This document shows, in pieces, positions 57,717 to 64,000 of a stretch of 64,000 nt of DNA (positions are counted from its first letter, which is position 1; the number at the start of each line of letters is the position of its first letter). The DNA is taken from NCBI GenBank assembly GCA_009760855.2, contig WPIO01000060.1, positions 2,230,001 through 2,294,000 on the forward strand, read 5' to 3'. Below the pieces are notes generated by a model. It searched no databases. It worked only from the letters and a program-made list of their open reading frames with translations, and was not told the origin of the DNA. Both the position numbers and the translations under genes were made by a program. This DNA comes from Cristatella mucedo (taxonomy: Eukaryota > Bryozoa > Phylactolaemata > Cristatellidae).

Positions 57717-57843
57717 AGTAGTATGGTTTTGAACGTTATGCAGACAGGGACTCGAGCGAGCATGAGACAACCGAACAAAGTGAGGTTAATGATGTCTGAG
57801 GGTCGAGCCCTAGGCTACATAACGTTCCAAACTATATTACTCT
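57717..57843. repeat. Right terminus: foldback of the inverted repeat
   Basis: AGTATGGTTTTGAACGTTATG at 57719-57739 is the same as the left end in direct orientation. An inverted, slightly different copy ends at 57843. The two arms pair over roughly 35-40 bases including a GACTCGAG/GTCGAGCC segment, with about 45 bases between. Confidence 0.8.
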
Positions 57844-57849
57844 ATTGCC
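57844..57849. repeat. Right target-site duplication
   Basis: ATTGCC; compare ATTGCT at 46649-46654. Confidence 0.55.
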
Positions 57850-58320
57850 TTACATGCGATGATTAAAAGTGATAAAAACCATGCGGAATACCTTTTTGGA
57901 AAAGATATTTGCAACGTTGAAAGGCACCGGATTACGATAAATGTGGCTATGTATCAACAATTTATTGTCACAGAACCCGCGACGATCAATCTAACTTTAC
58001 TACTCTACCTACAGCATGAAGTCGAAAATTTTGAAGTTCCGCCTTAGCTGATTGTCATTTGGGAAATACAGTGTGCTAATTTTGAAACGGTCGTCATCAC
58101 GGACCGTCAATTTTAAATTCAAAAGACTTTACGAACTCCAATTTACCGATATACAATTAGAAGCAGATTCGGAAAATGCCTTCGCGAATTACTAGAAATA
58201 TTTATAGTTTATTCAGGACAAGCATTACTTATTCCAGAATAGAAATTTTTTTGGAACTCTGCGGATGAGTACCTAGCCAGTAAAATGAAACCTGTGACAT
58301 CAAAGCAAGTAAGCAGTAGT
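57850..58320. other. No supported gene
   Basis: One 62-codon frame lies at 57859-58047, unrecognised. Confidence 0.4.
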
Positions 58321-58324
58321 GGCA

Positions 58325-58490
58325 GGCTGATTGAACAGCGGCCTGATTTTAAAGAGCCAAAGTAGAGCCTTAGTGGCATTTATGATAATTTCTACGGCAA
58401 TCAAAAGTCACTTGCTGCAGGACTCGAACCTACCGCAGCCAAGGTCGCGGGCGAGCATCGTACACCTAGGCAAAGACCCAGCGTAAGGCA
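58325..58490 (-). repeat. SINE family B-related copy
   Basis: It contains CTGCAGGACTCGAACCTACC and CCTAGGCAAAGACCC. The variant head is shared with the 7.5-kb copy. Confidence 0.75.
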
Positions 58491-59300
58491 CGACTCAAGC
58501 CAGGTTTTAGCACCACCCAGCAAATTCAGCACCTCCTTCAACAAATTCAGCACCTTCTGCGTCGAGAAAGGAGATTCGACGTGAGATGGTGAAGTCTTGG
58601 ATTCGGACAGAGTGCTGTCTTCAGACAACTTGTTCTTTTAATATGCCGGATAGATGCGCCACACGGTCCTCACCAAGTCGCGCGGCAAAGTCCGGCTGCT
58701 CGCCAGGCTTTGCCGCTCGCATCTCTCGGAAAAACCGTGGATCTTGACTCGGAACGGTAGGCGTCGCACTGCCGTGATATGGCGCAATAGCGCGACCCAA
58801 GGAAGCTACCAATGGACTTGCTCGTTAGCTAGCCAAACTGCTTCCTGTGGCAGCCTTGTACGCTCGATTCGGCAATTGGCTGCAACGCTTCGTTCACAAT
58901 AACAAATGCAAACAGACTGGGCTGATGTAAAATAAAAGTCTAGCTGAGTCAAAGCATTCCATTACGCAGACATTACGAGGCCGGGTGCCCCTTTAGAGTT
59001 GCTAATAATGATAAACACTCATTGAAACCTTACAGCAGCCTCCACTTAATGCTAGTAAGCAAATGCCTTGCCAAGTCAAATGGTGCCATAAATATCGCGA
59101 GCGTAATTCCTCTGCCATGATTAATTTGGCATTCGGTGAGGCTGCCTTCGTCGAGAGAGGGGTGCCCATCTAGCGCTTGCTAAGTTTTTCGCGATCACGT
59201 AGCATCTGCTTATTACAAGCGCCTCACTAGAATCTTTGCCGTGTCGGAAATCTGCTCGCAAAGATCTGGTGAGCTTTCGATTATTCTGTGGTCATGTAGT
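58491..59300. other. No supported gene
   Basis: CpG-richer at 58620-58880 with short frames on both strands. Nothing recognised. Confidence 0.35.
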
Positions 59301-59386
59301 CAAAATACGATCTTTCAAAAAGCTGTCTGAGAACTTGAACACTTTCTAGCCGCTTAAAGTAAGCAGAAAAACTGGATTATCTATAA

Positions 59387-60553
59387 TATTAATAATAATA
59401 ATAGTACTTAGGTATAGCGCCCCCGAAAGGACTGAATCTCTCCCCAGGCACTTGGAAGATGCTGCATATAAAGCATGGCCAGTTGCTTGGTGGTAACATC
59501 CGCAAGCAGTAGGGGTAGTGTAAGCAGGTACATACACGCGATGGGCGAATCACAAAGACCCACCCAATGCTGCAATAAACAGGTCAGTTTAAGCTACTTT
59601 TTAAATGTCGTCATTTTAGGGAACGTTGTGATGTGCGTCGGCAGTGAGTTCTAGGCTTTGGGAGCGTATTGACTAAAGACATGTTCTCCAGCGGTTGCTA
59701 TCGATCTGAGTCAGAACAGCGGGTTGTACGATTCTTCGCGTGGTTGGGGAGTAGTCCTGATAGGTAAGCTGGAGCCAGAGAATAAATGGACCAAACAGTG
59801 AGTGACAGAACCTTGAAGTCGATGAGCTGCTTGATTGAGAGCCAGTGCAGTTCGGTGAGAAGTGATGTGATGTGGCAACTGTGACGTTCACCACAGATGA
59901 GCCTAGCTGCTGGGTTTTGTACCAACAGTAAGCGGTGGATTGATGTGGACGGTAGACCAGCAAGCAGTGTGTAGTAGGAGTAAAGACGGGATTTCACAAA
60001 TGTATGAATCAATTTAGATGTGGTATCCCTCCTTGTCAAAACAAGCCAGATTTGTAGCAATATAATGTAGCTGAAAGTAGGTAGACTTGACTGTGGAGCT
60101 AATGTGGTCGTTTAATGAAAGGTCACTTTGGAACAGGAAACCTAGATTTTGTGCAGATTCAACAAGAGATGGGTTGGCAGAGCTTGTGAGCTTTAATCTT
60201 TCTAGTTTCTCAATCATACTTGGTTTTCGCGTAACTAGTAGGTCAGTTTTATCGTCATTCAATTTAGGAAAGTTAGCTGCCATCTATGTGCGTATGTCAT
60301 AAATTCACGCAGCAAATAAGTGTAGAGAACTCTGTGTCTTAGAGGGCTGGGAGGGATCAAAGCAAAGGTACAACTGAATGTCATCTGCATAGAAGTAAAA
60401 GCCTAGATTGTGCCTGGCTATCACATCGGCAAGAAGAAGAGTATAAACAGTGAACAGAGCCGCGCCTTGCACGGAGCCCTGAGGTACCCCGTACTTAAGG
60501 GGTCTAATGCTTACGGATACTAGCACGCCTAGCTTTAGCACCGTAAGCTGCAA
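59387..60553 (-). pseudogene. CR1/L2-like LINE with RT C-terminal half
   Basis: It has an AAT tail and a diverged terminus (GCGCCCCCGAAAGGACTGAA). RT: YGVPQGSV near 60490, FYFYADDIQLY near 60390, and the thumb frame at 60014-60283. The catalytic AD-D is intact. The codon at 60347-60349 that is TAG in two other copies is CAG here. Confidence 0.88.
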
Positions 60554-60557
60554 AATA

Positions 60558-62220
60558 CAGTGGTTCTTGACTTACGAGTTTAATTCCTTCCATGAGGGTT
60601 CTCGTAACTCAAATTACTCGTATGTGAAATCAATTTTCCCAATGGAAATGAAGTGAAATGCCATTAATTCGTTCCCGAAAAATCACTCTGATTTTTCTCA
60701 CGCGTTTTAAAATGAAAAGTGTACTTAGAAATAAGTATTACTGTGTTACAATGCAATAGAACGTACTGAAAAACTAGTTTGATTAAGCACGATGTACATT
60801 ATTTACCTTGAAGATCAGACGACTGGAAATGTTGTAGGAGTTGGAGGAGATACGCTGAAATTAGTAAGTAATCTTATTCGGTGATTTTTTCGTTTTTTCT
60901 CCGCGTTGTCTTCACTTTCATCTCCGGGGATTTGCGATAAAAATCTGTCCAATTTAGTCTGTTTCATCCTCCCCGTCAGAATGCTTCTGAAATAAGTTAT
61001 GCAAGTGACATTAAGCAGCTCCGTCACACGCCCAGATGAAATTTTGTGTTTCTTTTGAATGAAGTCTGATCAGGTTCTTGCACATTACTAACATTTCTTA
61101 CTTGCAGAGATAACCTACTTCGCGTAAACTATGTCATTCAAAATCTCAGTGTGCTGATACGGGTGCTACTCCTTTATCTCATCCGTTGTCATTTCCTCGG
61201 GGTGCTCCTCGATGGCCTCGTTGATGTCACCGTCATCTATGTCCACAACCATGGACTTGCACGGGGGATATACAATTTTCAAAACTGCTGCCGCTTTGGG
61301 TCGAGTCATTCAAAGCCTGTTTCAGACGCAACCTCAGGCCACAGCTTCTTACATGAAGAGATAAAGGTCGTCTTTTTTACGTCCTGCGAGGCTATATCGA
61401 TAATTCTGAGGCACATCACGAAGTTATAGTGTTCCTTCCAAAACTTCCGAATGGTGAGGTTCGTGCTCTCTGTCACCTCAAGACCGCGGCGGAACAGGTA
61501 CTTGGTGAAGAGCTTCTCGAAATTAGAAATCAGCTTCTGGTTCATGGGCTGCAGGATAGGAATCGCGTTAGGTGAAAGGTAGAGAACTTTTATAAACTTG
61601 AACTCGTTAACTCATTGAGAATGTCGTCTTCGAGGTTAGGTGGATGAGCAGGTCCATGACGAGCAGGGCTTGCAGGGGTAAGTTGTTTAGCTGGACATAT
61701 TTCCTTACGTCTGGACCAACGACCGAACTCACCCAGTCGACTAGGAACTGCTTGGTGGCCCTTGCCCTCGGGTTTGCCCTCCACACGGCCTGAAGTTTTT
61801 CTTTCAGAATCTTGTGTGACTTGAATGCTCTAAGGTTTTCCGAATGATAAACGAGCAGAGGCTTAATCTGCCGTCGCCGCTCGCGCATTGGTGCACACAG
61901 TGCGAGTGTGAGGCCTGTCCTTCCTTTGTGGGTTTGTGCTCTGGCATCCTCATCTCCTCTGCTATCATGCAAGTACTCATCGGCATCTTTTTCCTGAAGA
62001 GTCCTGTCTCGTCACAGTTGAAGGCTCGCTGTTGGATTTATAAAAACGTAGTCTTTGTGGATCAAGTTCAAGCTTATCCTCATGTCTTACAGTCGGCATC
62101 CAACCGTCTTGCATCTTCATAGGCGACCGCGTCAACAGTACAAGGATTAAAACCTGGTGCGTCGCAAAGTTTTTTGCGAGATTTTGCGCGCGGCGGCGGC
62201 GGCGGCGGTGGCGCACGCGC
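60558..62220 (-). pseudogene. Second Tigger-type transposon and its transposase
   Basis: The end CAGTGGTTCTTGACTTACGA follows a TA at 60556-60557, typical of Tigger1/2-like termini. Reading minus: the first acidic motif NCDETGLF near 62010; KPLLVYHSENLRAFKS near 61855; a second catalytic stretch LLVMD near 61655; and EKLFTKYLFRRG near 61500. Several frames are needed, so it is inactive. The far inverted end is not visible. It may have been lost at the CpG-rich block near 62.16 kb. Confidence 0.85.
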
Positions 62221-62560
62221 GAATTGCGGCTCTTGCGTTAACTCGCGCTCACTTTGCTATTCACTATTCTATAAATCCGAGCGGGCGAGCAGAGGGGCTG
62301 GAGCTGAGAAGAGAAATTCAAGTGCGAGCTGTCAAAGGCTCTGTGGAAGCAGGTCTCTCTGTGCGTCGACGCTACTAACTCAACGCCCCGTCGACCACTC
62401 TGCGCGTTCAGAGGCTCGTCAGGTGCCCGAGCACTTTGCCGGAGCAGCTTTGGCGGCTCCGTTCGTTTTCCGCTCTCACCCTCCGCGCTCTGCCGGGTTC
62501 CTGTAGCTATTTCCCCGCGCTGGCCGACAGGCTGCGTATTCGCCAGTGCAGGAGCTAACC
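62160..62560. promoter_or_regulatory. CpG-rich block, possible promoter
   Basis: It contains a GGC run and many CpGs (GCGCACGCGCGAATTGCGGC). Frames on both strands here reflect composition. It stands out from the AT-rich sequence beyond 62580. Confidence 0.3.
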
Positions 62561-62564
62561 GCTT

Positions 62565-63220
62565 AAAGTGAACGAGAATTGGTTGGTATAAGTATTCCAA
62601 TTTCTATGTGTTTGTGCACTGAATTTAGCGTCCTCCTTTATAAGTGCTTAATTGTTGAAAGCTTTACTGTGAAGATTACTTTCATGGCTACTATCACTGC
62701 ATTCGGTCTCTGCCTGAAATTAGGGACAATCTAGCACACTGGAAGATAATTAATTGTAATGTTGATATTAATAGGTAATAATAATATCACTGTTAATATT
62801 TAAGATAAAAATATTAATATGCATAATTATCTATAATATTGTTGATAATAAATGTGGATAATATTGTAAATGATTTTACTGAAATCACAGGGTTCTTACT
62901 TGGAGCACGACGAAAATTGCTCGTACTCCAGCGGTTAAATAGTGAAAACAAAACATTCTGAGCTGCCGGTGTAGCGTCAATTGAGGGCGTCTACTCAGTG
63001 TCGTTGTCTCCGGGTTAAGGGGCTCTTCGTAAGGTGACCGGACCAGTGCAAGCACTGAGCAACCGATAGTCTGCTAATTAGGGCAGATCTCATGGGAGGC
63101 CTCGGCATTGCACTGGGGCGACCGGCGGAAGTAGCAGGCCCTGTTACTTGCAGGTTCATCATCCTGCGACGCTCGGAGAGTTAAGCTGTTTTCTTGTTCT
63201 GAAGCCAAATTTCTAAATAA
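62565..63220. other. No supported gene
   Basis: AT-rich with AAT/ATT runs at 62750-62870. No domain. Confidence 0.4.
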
Positions 63221-63224
63221 AATA

Positions 63225-63370
63225 AAATAAGATAATTTATTTGTATTGCGCCCCTAGAGAACTTAATCTCTATTCAGGCACTTTACATATGCCTCGGGGC
63301 TTGAGCCCACGACCTCAGCCAGACCTTGGTCGGGGCGAGCACCTTCACCGCTTGACCAAACCAGTCTAGC
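63225..63370 (-). repeat. SINE family A, complete copy
   Basis: An AAAAT tail, GCGCCCCTAGAGAACTTAAT, the B-box-like GGGCTTGAGCCC, and the head (read minus) TGGTTTGGTCAAGCGGTGAA. Confidence 0.9.
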
Positions 63371-63469
63371 CACACTGAGGATCTTGAAAGCTATTTGATG
63401 CTCGATACGATAAGCCTTTGAAGCACATATAAGATGGGTCGTAATGTGGCAGATACATCGCCAATGCGA

Positions 63470-63610
63470 GACAAGTCGAGCCGCCTAAGTTGTTCCGCCT
63501 GTTACAGACAATAAATGGCTGAGGCCAAGAGTCCTGAATAAAGGACATTGCAGTTATTTAGACCGTTATTGCGTCGGCCTGCTCCGGAATATTTCGCCGC
63601 ACCAACGTGC
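63470..63610 (-). repeat. Degenerate LINE fragment, second subfamily
   Basis: GAGTCCTGAATAAAGGACAT and a TAGACC segment parallel the 40.3-kb fragment. Confidence 0.5.
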
Positions 63611-63904
63611 TCTTTTGACCCTGTCTCCCACTTTTGCTATGAAATTTCCTTCAGAAAGCACTAGCCAAATCGAAGATTGACTCGAATTCGCATTGATTGT
63701 AATAACTGTTGATTTAACTTATGAATAAGAACAGCATTTTCATCTCTTCGTTGACCAGCACCCGGACAATCCGCTCGGCCATTACCTCGTATTTGATGTA
63801 GCCACACGTACGCCTTCAAGGGGACCATGATCGTCGCTGCATCGCAACTCGTCCACTCTTAGCGTCTCGGTGTAACTACGTTTAATTTTGAGTCAGTATA
63901 ACTT

Positions 63905-64000
63905 TAATAATATAATAATAATACACTCGATTAATCACCCTAAGAGAACTCAATCTCTTTCAACTTGGTTTACGTTTTCTGCAAAGGAAATACGATTGAA
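63905..64000 (-). repeat. LINE 3' end, running off the window
   Basis: An AAT tail and CACTCGATTAATCACCCTAAG with AGAGAACTCAATCTCTTTC. The element continues beyond the window. Confidence 0.85.

Larger units (their letters stand above)
46655..57843. mobile_element. Polinton/Maverick (adintovirus-like) element, deleted and invaded
   Basis: The left terminus AGTATGGTTTTGAACGTTAT matches in inverted form the right terminus (read minus: AGAGTAATATAGTTTGGAAC, continuing GTTATGT). Both start with AG, the Polinton rule. Inside are remnants resembling integrase, fibre, capsid and ATPase proteins, mostly on the minus strand, in strongly AT-rich DNA unlike the flanks. At 11.2 kb, about 3.5 kb of it later insertions, it is shorter than the usual 15-20 kb. 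No polymerase B or cysteine protease is visible. Every longer gene has stops or frameshifts, so the element is not functional under the standard code. Confidence 0.85.

Noticed and set aside
62174-62600. Frames of 110 and 120 codons on opposite strands
   Set aside because: They are generated by the CpG-rich block.

Overview
This window reads as repeat-dense nuclear DNA of an animal whose lineage I cannot fix. Coding signal is split into short exons with GT/AG-type borders. The repeats are CR1/L2-like LINEs with ATT/AAT 3' tails, two tRNA-headed SINE families and Tigger/pogo DNA transposons. There are no long uninterrupted genes, no operons, and no true rRNA, tRNA or CRISPR features.

Region 1 to 12 kb: microsatellites, SINEs, and a minus-strand LINE split cleanly by a 2.05-kb Tigger/pogo element (2800-4853, TA target duplication, matching inverted ends). 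A 198-bp tandem duplication near 10 kb carries its own splice-acceptor-like sequence in each copy. Region 12 to 25 kb: six minus-strand exon-like blocks of an ABCC (MRP-type) ABC transporter run from about 25.1 kb down to 12.3 kb. They cover the linker motif before TMD1, TMD2 and NBD2, with no visible TMD1 or NBD1 and with frame breaks in NBD2. Region 25 to 46 kb: LINE and SINE fragments, several micro- and minisatellites, a TTTAGGG-like interstitial array set between inverted GGACATTCCCC motifs, and long stretches in which I see no gene.

Region 46.65 to 57.84 kb is the most interesting part. It is an AT-rich element flanked by a near-perfect 6-bp duplication (ATTGCT/ATTGCC), with AG...CT termini and short inverted repeats. 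On the minus strand it carries remnants matching a retroviral-type integrase, a fibre-like protein with SDAxTKSYxD-type repeats, a capsid-like protein, a second possible capsid (penton-like) protein, an FtsK/A32-like packaging ATPase, and several unknown small genes. This is a Polinton/Maverick (adintovirus-like) element that has lost DNA polymerase B and the protease, and was later invaded by LINEs and a SINE. The capsid-like frame holds 13 in-frame stops across about 380 codons without an indel. The stops are TGA and TAA only, which is unusual for ordinary decay.

Region 58 to 64 kb: SINE and LINE copies, a second Tigger-type transposase remnant next to a CpG-rich block, and further LINE tails at the window edge.
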